Of a stretch of DNA of 64,000 nt, positions 16,697 to 25,610 are shown in pieces; the stretch's first letter is position 1, and each line of letters begins with the position of its first letter. Both the position numbers and the translations under genes were made by a program. Source of the stretch: Myxococcus sp. CA023 (GTDB lineage: Bacteria; Myxococcota; Myxococcia; Myxococcales; Myxococcaceae). The notes under the pieces are model-generated. The model was not told the origin of the DNA and did no database searches. It saw only the letters and a list, made by a program, of their open reading frames with translations. The stretch is taken from NCBI RefSeq assembly GCF_010998615.1, contig NZ_JAAEAH010000039.1, forward strand, positions 21,215-85,214, written 5' to 3'.

Positions 16697-18940
16697 ATGC
16701 GATTCCCCTTCGTTCCCCTCGGCCTGATGTTCACGGCGCTGATGGGAGCCCCCGTCCTGGCGCTGGATGACACTCCCCTCCCCCTCGCCCCCTCCGGAGC
16801 CACGCCGGATGCGCAGGTCCAGGCGAAGCTGGACCTGGCGGACCGGTTCGTTCGCCGGGCGGAACTCCTGCGGGACAGCCTGGTCCCCCCCAGGTGGCTG
16901 CGTGAGGGCGACCGGTTGGTCTTCTGGTCCCGTGAGGGCAAGGACGGCGGGACGTGGGTGCTGGCGCACGCGAAGACCGGGGAGTTGAAGCCACTCCTTT
17001 CCGGGGAGCAACTGAGGCAGCAGCTCTCGGCGCTGCTGGGCAAGCCCATCACCACGCCCCGCTTCTTCGACGTCGAGCTCGCTCCGGATGAGCAGGGCAT
17101 CGTGTTCCGCCTGGAGGGGAAGACCTTTGGCCTGGGCCTGTCAGGTGGCCACGTCACCTTGCTGTCGCCGGAGGACCGGGCCGCGCTGACGCTGTCGCCC
17201 CAGCACTTCCTCGCGCCGAAAGGCGGCGCGCTCGCCGTGCAACGCCAAGGCGGCTTCGCGGTGCTGAACGCGGAAGGTGCCACCGTGGTCGCGCGCACGG
17301 GAGAAGCGAACCTCGACTGGCGGATTCCGGAGCGTCCCTGGTCACCGGATGGCCGCTTCCTGGTGGTGTGGCGAGATGACCTCCGCACCGTTCACCAGGT
17401 GCCCGTCGTGGACTACTCCTCCGCGCTGGAGAAGGTGACGACGGTGCCCTACACGAAGTCCGGGACGCCACTGCCGCGCGCGGAGCTCCATGTCGTGGAA
17501 GTGGCGACGGGCCGCGTGACGCGCATTCCGCCCGTCGAGGGCGAGACGTATGACTGGTTCGCCGGCTGGAATCCCGAGGGCACCGAGGCGCTGTGTCTCC
17601 ACCTCTCGCGTGACGCCAAGCGGCTGGACCTGACCGTCGTGGAACCCGCGTCGGGCCAGCGCCGGCACGTGCTGCGCGAGGAGCGCCCGGAGACCTTCGT
17701 CACCGGACTGGACTTCGCGGTGGGCGGCTGGGCGAAGCAGGTGACGGCGCTGCCAGGAGGACGCGGCTACCTCTGGATGTCCGAGCGTGATGGCTGGCGC
17801 CACGTGTATGCGTATGACCGCTCGGGGAAGCACGTGCGGCAGCTCACGCGAGGCGCCTTTCCCGTGCACGAAGTGGTGGGAGTCGCCCCCACGGGAGATG
17901 CCCTCTACGTGCTGGCCTCCGCCGACAGCGGCGCGCCATACGAGCACCTCTTCTACCGGGGGAGCCTGAAGGGAGGCGCGTTGAAGCGGCTGTCCTCGGG
18001 CTCGGGGATGCACCGCATCACGCCGTCCCCCTCGGGCCAGTACTACGTGGACACATGGTCCTCGCGGACACAGCCCCGGCTGAGGGAGCTGGTGTCCGTG
18101 GAGGGTGGCAAGCGCGTGCGGCTCACCACGTCGGATGCCAGTGAGCTCGAGTTGCTCGGCGACACGCGGCCGGAGGCGCTGCTCGTCAAGGCGGCCGACG
18201 GCGTCACGCCCCTCCACGGCGTGCTCTACAAACCACGCGACTTCGACTCCTCGAAACGCTACCCCGTGCTCGCCTCCATCTACGCGGGGCCGTTCACCAC
18301 CGTTGTACCCTGGACCTTCCTGGGGACTTCGGATTCGCTGACCGCCAGCGGCCTGGCGCAGTTGGGCTTCATCGTGGTGTTGCTGGACCCCAGGGGTGGC
18401 CCCGGACGGAGCAAGTCCTTCCAGGACGCGAACTACGGCCGCGTGGGCCAGACGGAGATTCCCGACTACGTCGCGGGGCTGAAGCAGGCCGCGTCCACGC
18501 GCCCATGGATGGACCTGGAGCGGGTCGGCATCCACGGCGGTTCGTGGGGTGGCTACTTCACGCTGCGCGGCATGCTGACGGCGCCGGACTTCTTCAAGGC
18601 GGGCTACGCCGTAGCCCCCGGAGCGCTGGAGGAAGAGGCCATCATCAACGAGCCCTATCTCAACCTCCCAAGCGTCAATCCCCAGGGGTACGCGGCGGGC
18701 GACAACCTCGCGATTGCGGACAGGCTGAGGGGCCACCTGAAGCTGATGCACGGCACGAGCGACGTGAATGCCACGCTCTCCGTGACGATGCGGATGGCGG
18801 ACGCGCTCATCCGCGCGGGCAAGCGCTTCGAATTGCTCATCATGCCCGGCCAGCCGCACTCGCCTCGGGGTGCCGCCAGCCGCTACTACCGGGACGATGT
18901 GGGCCTGTTCTTCCTCCGGACCCTGGGCGGCCCACGGTAA
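16697..18940 (+). CDS. S9 family prolyl oligopeptidase (DPP-IV-like), secreted
   Basis: The start at 16697 gives a Sec signal peptide (MRFPFVPLGLMFTALMGAPV); a GTG at 16661 would only add residues before it. A DPPIV-type beta-propeller spans about residues 60-490, with motifs such as RLVFWSREGKDGGTWVLA and YLWMSERDGWRHVYAYDRSG. The C-terminal alpha/beta-hydrolase domain has the nucleophile in HGGSWGGYF, the Asp in MHGTSDVNATLS and the His in PGQPHSPRG, a complete triad. At 747 residues the length fits the family. It would cleave proline- or alanine-containing peptides in the periplasm or outside, in keeping with a predatory, peptide-feeding lifestyle (inference). Confidence 0.92.
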   Translation: MRFPFVPLGLMFTALMGAPVLALDDTPLPLAPSGATPDAQVQAKLDLADRFVRRAELLRDSLVPPRWLREGDRLVFWSREGKDGGTWVLAHAKTGELKPLLSGEQLRQQLSALLGKPITTPRFFDVELAPDEQGIVFRLEGKTFGLGLSGGHVTLLSPEDRAALTLSPQHFLAPKGGALAVQRQGGFAVLNAEGATVVARTGEANLDWRIPERPWSPDGRFLVVWRDDLRTVHQVPVVDYSSALEKVTTVPYTKSGTPLPRAELHVVEVATGRVTRIPPVEGETYDWFAGWNPEGTEALCLHLSRDAKRLDLTVVEPASGQRRHVLREERPETFVTGLDFAVGGWAKQVTALPGGRGYLWMSERDGWRHVYAYDRSGKHVRQLTRGAFPVHEVVGVAPTGDALYVLASADSGAPYEHLFYRGSLKGGALKRLSSGSGMHRITPSPSGQYYVDTWSSRTQPRLRELVSVEGGKRVRLTTSDASELELLGDTRPEALLVKAADGVTPLHGVLYKPRDFDSSKRYPVLASIYAGPFTTVVPWTFLGTSDSLTASGLAQLGFIVVLLDPRGGPGRSKSFQDANYGRVGQTEIPDYVAGLKQAASTRPWMDLERVGIHGGSWGGYFTLRGMLTAPDFFKAGYAVAPGALEEEAIINEPYLNLPSVNPQGYAAGDNLAIADRLRGHLKLMHGTSDVNATLSVTMRMADALIRAGKRFELLIMPGQPHSPRGAASRYYRDDVGLFFLRTLGGPR

Positions 18941-18947
18941 GGGCTCC

Positions 18948-19745
18948 TCATGGGCCCTTGCGGCCAGGCACTCGGCGTTCCGCATGGAGCCAGCGGCGCA
19001 CCTCCTCCAGATACTCCCGTGGGAGGACATGCCCGCTGTCGAAGGTCTTGTGTGTCTTGCGACGGGACGGAGCGGCATCGAACAGGGCGCGGCTGTCCGC
19101 GACAGGCGCGAAGTCATCCTTGTTCGCCGTCAGCAGCAGCCAGTCCTGGTGAACGGTCGCCATGTGACGCGAGGGGGCAACCTCCTCCATCGACGGGTCG
19201 ATGTGGGGTGGAACCATCGTGACCAGGTGGGTGATGCGGGGCTCACGCGCCGCCAGCAGGATTCCCACCTGGGCGCCCATGCTGTACCCGGCGACGAGCA
19301 CCCGGGGCGGCTGGCCTTTCGCGAGTACGGTAGTCAGCAGCACGTGGGCATCGCGGACGGTGTCGGCAATCATCGCCACGTACCCCGAGGGGTCCCCTTG
19401 ATGGGCCCGCTTGGCGAGCGCTCCCGGCCTGGCTTCGGGCGTCGCCCGCTCTCCGTGCCGGCGTGCATCGAGGAGATAGACGCGGTAGCCGGACCGCAGC
19501 AGTTCATCCTTCAGCACACCGCCGTGGGTTGGCCCCTCGTTCGACAGCCAGTCCTCCTTGCGGCGCGTAAGGCCGTGAAGGAGGACGGCGATGGGTGGAT
19601 TCGCGGCGGCGCCCTCCGGCTCCAACACCCGCGTGGGGATGCGTTCTCCATCCGCGCCGCGGACGTCCAACGACGTTTCCAGGGCGGCGGCACGGGCCAC
19701 AGAAGCGGATAGAAGCAGCAGGCACAGCGACAGCAAGCGGGTCAT
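18948..19745 (-). CDS. Secreted alpha/beta hydrolase
   Basis: The 265-residue product begins with a signal peptide (MTRLLSLCLLLLSASVARA); GGGAG seven bases upstream supports the ATG at 19745. Motifs are IAVLLHGLTRRKEDW (oxyanion hole), VYLLDARRHGER, the nucleophile elbow AGYSMGA and a late GHVLP with the catalytic His; TANKDD supplies the Asp. It resembles dienelactone-hydrolase/BAAT-type enzymes but has Ser, not Cys, as nucleophile. Its end is only 7 bases from the end of the convergent peptidase gene. The substrate is unknown. Confidence 0.82.
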   Translation of the reverse strand: MTRLLSLCLLLLSASVARAAALETSLDVRGADGERIPTRVLEPEGAAANPPIAVLLHGLTRRKEDWLSNEGPTHGGVLKDELLRSGYRVYLLDARRHGERATPEARPGALAKRAHQGDPSGYVAMIADTVRDAHVLLTTVLAKGQPPRVLVAGYSMGAQVGILLAAREPRITHLVTMVPPHIDPSMEEVAPSRHMATVHQDWLLLTANKDDFAPVADSRALFDAAPSRRKTHKTFDSGHVLPREYLEEVRRWLHAERRVPGRKGP

Positions 19746-19804
19746 CTCGGCTCTCCCAGAGGTCAGAAGCCCGGTCACCTTGCCGCCCTCCGCGTCAGCC
19801 ACGC

Positions 19805-19832
19805 GTCAACCCCCGGTTGACCTCCGGTTGAC
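19805..19832 (+). promoter_or_regulatory. Response-regulator binding repeats upstream of the two-component operon
   Basis: Two identical GGTTGAC heptamers start at 19815 and 19826, exactly 11 bp apart, with an inverted copy (GTCAAC) at 19805. Direct repeats one helical turn apart are typical of OmpR/PhoB-family sites, so this is a likely autoregulatory element. The repeats also contain TTGAC, similar to a -35 box. The start codon follows at 19858 without a visible Shine-Dalgarno sequence. Confidence 0.5.
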
Positions 19833-19857
19833 GTGGCGGCTGATAACCTGCCCACCC

Positions 19858-20532
19858 ATGCGAGTGCTCGTCGTCGAAGACAACCTGGACCTCCAGGCCA
19901 ACATCGAGAGGTTTCTGGGAAAGGACTTCCAGCTCGACTTCGCCGCCACCGGCCCCCAGGGCCTCACGCTCGCGCTGAGCCAGGAATACGACGTCATCGT
20001 CCTGGACCTGATGCTGCCGGGAATGAGTGGCATCGAGCTGTGTCAACGCTACCGGCAGCTCGCTCCCCGGCTGGTGCCCATCCTCATGCTGACCGCGCGG
20101 GACACCCTCGATGACAAGGAAGAAGGCTTCCGCGCGGGCGCGGATGACTACCTCGTCAAGCCGTTCTCCTTGAGGGAGCTGCGGCTGCGGCTCGAAGCCC
20201 TGGCGCGGCGCCCCGTGCCTCCGAGCGGACGACGGCTGACGGTGGGGCCACTGATGCTGGAGCCAGACACGGGCCAGGCACGGCGAGGCGCGCGCACCGT
20301 CCACCTCAACAAGACCGAGACGCTCCTCCTGAGGCTGCTGATGGAGGCCGCGCCCGAGCCCGTATCGACAGCCACACTGGCCCACCACCTCTGGGGGGAC
20401 GATGCGCCGGAGTCCAGTGCCTTGCGCACCCACGTCTATGCCCTGCGCGGAGCACTCGCCGAGCTGGGGATGAGCGACTGCATCACCACCCTCCGCAACA
20501 AGGGATACCGCCTGGATGCGTGCGAGGACTAG
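19858..20532 (+). CDS. OmpR/PhoB-family response regulator
   Basis: The 224-residue regulator has a receiver domain with the acidic pocket at Asp8, phospho-acceptor Asp50 (VIVLDLMLPG), Thr79 and Lys101 (DDYLVKPF). A winged-helix DNA-binding domain follows (about residues 125-224: LTVGPLMLEPDTGQARRGAR, VHLNKTETLLLRLLMEA, ALRTHVYALRGAL). It overlaps the following histidine kinase gene by 17 bases, so the two are translationally coupled. Repeats upstream suggest autoregulation. The signal and other targets are unknown. Confidence 0.93.
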   Translation: MRVLVVEDNLDLQANIERFLGKDFQLDFAATGPQGLTLALSQEYDVIVLDLMLPGMSGIELCQRYRQLAPRLVPILMLTARDTLDDKEEGFRAGADDYLVKPFSLRELRLRLEALARRPVPPSGRRLTVGPLMLEPDTGQARRGARTVHLNKTETLLLRLLMEAAPEPVSTATLAHHLWGDDAPESSALRTHVYALRGALAELGMSDCITTLRNKGYRLDACED

Positions 20533-21727
20533 GTCGGTCCGAGGTCTCCTCCTGGGCGCCATGGGCATGTCCGCGGCGCTCGCGCTCGTCCTGATGGGGA
20601 CGTTCTTCACGCTCTTCAGCTACGACCTCGAAGACGCCATCTTCGCTCGGTTCGTCGCCACCGCGGCGGACGGACGCAGGGATGACACGGGGGCCATCCC
20701 ACTTGGAATGACGGCCTATGTCGGCCACGAAGGCCTTCCGTCCTGGCTCGGAGACGCGCTCCCCCTGGACACACCTCGCGGCGAATACGAGGTCTTTGCC
20801 CAGGGCCGTGGGCACTTCCATGTCGCGGTGCGACCGGGCGTGTCGGCTGGCACGACGCGCTACGTGGTCTTGGACACGACGGCGCTGACGAGCACCACCC
20901 GTCACCTGCGCCAGACGTCCGGACTGCTGCTGGCAAGTGCCCTGCTGGCCCTGCTGGGCGCCGCCGGGCTCTCCCTTGTCGTCGCGAGGAGGCTCAGCCG
21001 TCCGCTGGAACAACTCGTGGCACGCGTCCAGTCGGATACGCCGGCGCGGGAAGAGGACGTCGGGGTCACCGAGGTGCAGGCCCTGGCCGAAGCCCTGCGT
21101 GTCCGGGATGCCCGAATCCAGGAACTGCTGGAACGGGAGCGTGCCTTCAACCGGGACGCGAGCCATGAACTGCGTACGCCCCTCGCCGTGGCGCAGGGCG
21201 CGGTGGAAATACTGGAGTTGGACCCACCCGCGGACACGGAGACCTTCGGCCGTCTGCGGCAGGCCATTCACCACATGGGCCTGCTGACGGAGGGCATCCT
21301 CTGGCTGGCCCGGTCAGGCCACTCCGACGAAGCGTGCGGACTGGTTAGCATCTCCCGCGAAATGGTCACGCTGTACGGCAACCACCGCCCTCACGGCAAC
21401 GTGGCGCTCGTCATCGAGGCGAAAGAGGAGGTCCTCGCGCCACTTCCGGGGTCCGTGGCGCGAGTGATGCTGGGCAACCTCATCAAGAACGCGCTCGCCT
21501 ATACGCACCAGGGGCGCATCGTCATCCACATCGCGCCAGAGGGCTGGAGCATCTCCGACACAGGCGTGGGCTTCGGTCGGGTCGAGCCCGAGCACACGGG
21601 CTTCGGTATCGGCCTGTCGCTCGTGGAGCGGCTGGCGCGCCGGTTCAACTGCGACGTGGCCTTCAGCGCCGTGGCGCCACACGGAACGAGGGTGCGGCTC
21701 ACCTGGCCATCCGTGGAGCCCGGCTGA
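20516..21727 (+). CDS. Sensor histidine kinase
   Basis: This 403-residue kinase is the partner of the upstream response regulator. It has two membrane helices (about residues 11-34 and 136-157) flanking a roughly 100-residue periplasmic sensor, a HAMP-like linker, a HisKA domain with phospho-acceptor His217 (FNRDASHELRTPLAV) and an ATPase domain with the N box (NLIKNALAY), the D/G box (SISDTGVGFG) and a G2 box (TGFGIGLSLVERLA). The ATP-binding domain is rather short, about 115 residues. The ATG lies inside the end of the regulator gene. The signal cannot be deduced. Confidence 0.92.
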   Translation: MRARTRSVRGLLLGAMGMSAALALVLMGTFFTLFSYDLEDAIFARFVATAADGRRDDTGAIPLGMTAYVGHEGLPSWLGDALPLDTPRGEYEVFAQGRGHFHVAVRPGVSAGTTRYVVLDTTALTSTTRHLRQTSGLLLASALLALLGAAGLSLVVARRLSRPLEQLVARVQSDTPAREEDVGVTEVQALAEALRVRDARIQELLERERAFNRDASHELRTPLAVAQGAVEILELDPPADTETFGRLRQAIHHMGLLTEGILWLARSGHSDEACGLVSISREMVTLYGNHRPHGNVALVIEAKEEVLAPLPGSVARVMLGNLIKNALAYTHQGRIVIHIAPEGWSISDTGVGFGRVEPEHTGFGIGLSLVERLARRFNCDVAFSAVAPHGTRVRLTWPSVEPG

Positions 21728-21740
21728 CTGGGGGGGACCG

Positions 21741-21764
21741 CGACGCACGGCATCCCGTGCGTCG
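21741..21764. terminator. Bidirectional hairpin terminator
   Basis: A perfect 10-bp stem (CGACGCACGG / CCGTGCGTCG) with the tetraloop CATC lies between the convergent kinase gene and the deoxyhypusine-synthase-like gene. There is no U tract. Confidence 0.6.
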
Positions 21765-21825
21765 TGGCATCTTCACGCCATTCCCACATGCGGAGCGGCG
21801 CGAGCCGCCCCGCCTGCTGAGACGG

Positions 21826-22848
<1,023 letters not shown>

Positions 22849-23047
22849 GTGAGCCTCCAGCAACAACGTGGTGAATGCTCGAGAGGCGCACGCCTGGCGG
22901 AGCCACTCGAGGACACCCTACGGTCGCAACGAGATGTCGCGGCCGCCATCGGAGCGTCAAGTGGCTCCGGCTAGCTAGCACAGGCGGCCCCCGAGTCGCC
23001 ACCGCGTTCCACGCCTCCCCGGTTGGCCCCCAACAGAGCCGCCCACC

Positions 23048-23572
23048 TCAGATGCGCTGAACCACCCGCAGCGCGAAGCGCACGAAACGTGCGTCCAGTG
23101 GCTCATTGAGCATGAGGCGCTGCCACACCAGGCCGGAGAGCACGTTGACCACGAGCTCCCGGTCGGCGGGCCGGCGGTCGGCGAGGCACGCCCGGAGCTC
23201 GTCACCCCGCGGGCGCACCAGTTGGGCGATGAGCCGCCGGTGGAGGTCCTCGTCGAATTGCGCCTCCGCCATCAGCGCTCGCAGCACGGGCGCCGCCTCC
23301 GAGGCCCCCCGGCAGAACTCCACCAACGTCGAGGACAGGGAAGGCTTGCGCCGGCTCATGCGGGGCGCCTGACTCACCCACTCGGAGAACGCGTCGAGCA
23401 CCAGCGCCCCCTTGCCCGGCCACCAACGGTAGATGGTCTGCTTCCCAGCCCCCGCGCGCTCCGCCACATCAGCGGTCGTCACCGCCGCATAGCCCTTCTC
23501 CAGCACCAGCTCCTGCGCCGCCGTGAGAATGGCCAGGCGCACTTTTTCGTCCCTGGGTCGTCCCGTCCGCAT
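23048..23572 (-). CDS. TetR-family regulator, likely controlling the ether-lipid operon
   Basis: A 174-residue repressor with the canonical N-terminal helix-turn-helix (RLAILTAAQELVLEKGYAAV, then DVAERAGAGKQTIYRWWPGK). The C-terminal ligand domain resembles TetR_C_11-like regulators (LRALMAEAQFDEDLHRRL). It is divergent from the alkylglycerone-phosphate synthase operon; the 142-base gap contains two copies of an inverted repeat, one of them 12 bases from its own start codon. Lipid-like ligands are common in this subgroup, but here that is inference. Confidence 0.88.
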   Translation of the reverse strand: MRTGRPRDEKVRLAILTAAQELVLEKGYAAVTTADVAERAGAGKQTIYRWWPGKGALVLDAFSEWVSQAPRMSRRKPSLSSTLVEFCRGASEAAPVLRALMAEAQFDEDLHRRLIAQLVRPRGDELRACLADRRPADRELVVNVLSGLVWQRLMLNEPLDARFVRFALRVVQRI

Positions 23573-23581
23573 GACACGCCT

Positions 23582-23601
23582 TTACGAGACTTCGGGTCTC
23601 G
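23582..23601. promoter_or_regulatory. TetR operator, site 1
   Basis: TTACGAGACT begins a site whose core CGAGAC-TTCGG-GTCTCG (23585-23601) is a perfect 6-bp inverted repeat with 5-base spacer. It is next to the tetR start codon, as expected for autorepression. Confidence 0.6.
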
Positions 23602-23613
23602 GAAACAACCCAC

Positions 23614-23633
23614 TTACGAGACTAGCGGTTCCG
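23614..23633. promoter_or_regulatory. TetR operator, site 2
   Basis: The same TTACGAGACT decamer recurs 32 bp after site 1 (three helical turns). Here CGAGAC is followed by the same 5-base spacing and GTTCCG, an imperfect second arm (4 of 6 matches). It lies on the side of the divergent lipid operon, which starts at 23715. Confidence 0.55.
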
Positions 23634-23714
23634 AAATCGCGTAACGCAGTGCGCACCTGCGTAACCCGCGCGCGTTGACGGGGAATAGGGCCCTGTGTAC
23701 GACTGCGAGTGACC

Positions 23715-25610
23715 ATGGCTAAACAATCAGGTTTGCTGCGCCGTCTTGGGAATGTGGCGCTGAACGAGGTGAGCGAGCGCATCGGCAGCCCGTCACCCAC
23801 GCCTTCCTCCGGAGACACGCGCTTCACGCCGCCGACGCCTGCCGCGTCGAAGGACGAGGAATCACTCGAGGGCTGGGGCTTCGCCGATACGCGTTTCGTG
23901 GTGAAGCCCGACGGGAGCACCGTCCTCACGGGCACCCGCTACAACATCAGCAATGTCGCGCTGCCAGACTTGATGCCGTGGTTCGCCGGCAAGCTGGCCT
24001 CGCCGCTGGGGTACGACAATCGGAACGAGCCGCACTACCCGCCCGAGATTCCCGCGGCGAAGAAGAACGACAAGCTTGTAGCGGCGCTGCGCGAGTTCCT
24101 GAAGGAAGAGCAGCTCACCGACGACCCCAAGCAGCGCCTGCGCCGTGGCCATGGCCACACCGGCGGTGAAATCTGGGCAATCCGCTACGGGAAGCTGGAC
24201 CGGGTGCCCGACCTCGTCATCTTCCCGCGCAGCCACGATGAGGTGGTGCGACTGGTGGAGGTCGCCACCCAGCACGGCGCCTGTGTCATCCCCTTCGGCG
24301 GCGGCACCAATGTGACGGAGGCGCTGCGCATCCCGCTCTCCGAGGAGCGCCTGGTCATCGCCGTCGACATGCGGCAGATGAACCGGATTCTGTGGGTGGA
24401 CCCCGTCAACCGCATGGCCTGCATCGAGGCGGGCGCCACGGGCCGTCACCTGATGGAGGAGCTCGCGAAGTTCGGCTTCACCATGGGCCATGAGCCGGAC
24501 AGCCTCGAGTTCTCCACGCTCGGCGGGTGGATTGCCACGAACGCCAGCGGCATGAAGAAGAACCGCTACGGCAACATCGAGGACCTGGTGCTCGACATGC
24601 AGGTCGTCACGCCCCAGGGCATCGTGGAGCGCCCGCGCCAGGCCCCCCGGGAGAGCGTGGGCGTCAACCCGCGCCAGTACATGTTCGGCAGCGAGGGCAA
24701 CTTCGGCATCGTCACCACGGCGGTGGTGAAGCTGTTCCCGCTTCCCGAAGTGCAGCGCTACGGCTCGGTCATCTTCCCCGACCTCGAAACGGGCCTCTCG
24801 TTCCTCTACGCGCTCCAGCAGTCGGGAGCGGTGCCGGCCAGCGTGCGGGTGATGGACAACACCCAGTTCCACTTCGGCCAGGCGCTCAAGCCAGCCAAGC
24901 ACGGGCTGGCCGCGAAGCTGAAGAGCGAGGTCGAGAAGGCCGTGGTGACGAAGCTCAAGGGCTTCGACCCGTACAAGCTCGCCGTGGCCACCCTCGTCTT
25001 CGAGGGCTCGCGCGAGGAGGTCGCCTTCCAGGAGAAGACGGTGTACCGCATCGCCTCGGAGCACGGCGGCATGAAGGGCGGTGGCGCCAACGGTGAGCGC
25101 GGCTACCAGCTGACCTTCGGCATCGCGTACATCCGGGACCTCACGTTCGAGCACTGGGCCATCGCCGAGAGCTTCGAGACGAGCGTGCCGTGGAGCCGTG
25201 CCATGGACCTCTACGAGCGCGTGCAGCGCCGCGTCGAGAAGGAGCACGCCGCGCTGGGCCTGCCGGGCAAGGTCTTCTTCACCGGCCGATTCACGCAAGT
25301 CTACCAGACGGGCGTGGTCATCTATTTCTACCTGGGCTTCTACGCGCGCGGCGTCAGCGACCCGGTGGGCGCGTACGCGGCGCTCGAGCATGCGGCGCGT
25401 GAGGAGATTCTGGCCGCGGGCGGCTCGCTGTCGCATCACCACGGCGTCGGCAAGATTCGCCGCGACTTCCTGCCCGAGGTGTACTCGGAGGCCGCGCTGA
25501 CCCTCAACCGCAAGGTGAAGGCCGCCATCGACCCCGACAACGTCTTCGGCGCGTCGAACTGCGGAATCAACGGCCCGGTGGCCCTGACCCCGGATGAGGA
25601 GGCGCACTGA
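23715..25610 (+). CDS. agpS: Alkylglycerone-phosphate synthase (alkyl-DHAP synthase)
   Basis: The 631-residue flavoprotein replaces the acyl chain of acyl-DHAP with a fatty alcohol, forming the ether bond. It has a PF01565 FAD-binding domain (VIPFGGGTNVTEAL, TMGHEPDSLEFSTLGGWIAT, GSEGNFGIVTTAV) and the alkyl-DHAP synthase C-terminal domain with GGSLSHHHGVGKIRRDF, nearly identical to the active-site His stretch of animal AGPS, and IYFYLGF, which aligns with the active-site Tyr region. The length fits. ATG at 23715 is preferred over a GTG two codons earlier. It is directly followed (stop/start 25608-25612) by the acyltransferase/reductase fusion. Myxobacteria are known to make ether lipids, important in development; the assignment here is by motif. 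Confidence 0.93.
   Translation: MAKQSGLLRRLGNVALNEVSERIGSPSPTPSSGDTRFTPPTPAASKDEESLEGWGFADTRFVVKPDGSTVLTGTRYNISNVALPDLMPWFAGKLASPLGYDNRNEPHYPPEIPAAKKNDKLVAALREFLKEEQLTDDPKQRLRRGHGHTGGEIWAIRYGKLDRVPDLVIFPRSHDEVVRLVEVATQHGACVIPFGGGTNVTEALRIPLSEERLVIAVDMRQMNRILWVDPVNRMACIEAGATGRHLMEELAKFGFTMGHEPDSLEFSTLGGWIATNASGMKKNRYGNIEDLVLDMQVVTPQGIVERPRQAPRESVGVNPRQYMFGSEGNFGIVTTAVVKLFPLPEVQRYGSVIFPDLETGLSFLYALQQSGAVPASVRVMDNTQFHFGQALKPAKHGLAAKLKSEVEKAVVTKLKGFDPYKLAVATLVFEGSREEVAFQEKTVYRIASEHGGMKGGGANGERGYQLTFGIAYIRDLTFEHWAIAESFETSVPWSRAMDLYERVQRRVEKEHAALGLPGKVFFTGRFTQVYQTGVVIYFYLGFYARGVSDPVGAYAALEHAAREEILAAGGSLSHHHGVGKIRRDFLPEVYSEAALTLNRKVKAAIDPDNVFGASNCGINGPVALTPDEEAH

Noticed and set aside
17342..19117. 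A 1.8-kb open frame antisense to the S9 peptidase
   Set aside because: No motif, composition typical of shadow frames; the peptidase triad is intact on the other strand.
23862..25607. A 1.7-kb open frame antisense to agpS
   Set aside because: Its translation is Arg/Leu/His/Val-rich without any motif, while the plus strand encodes a clear AGPS.
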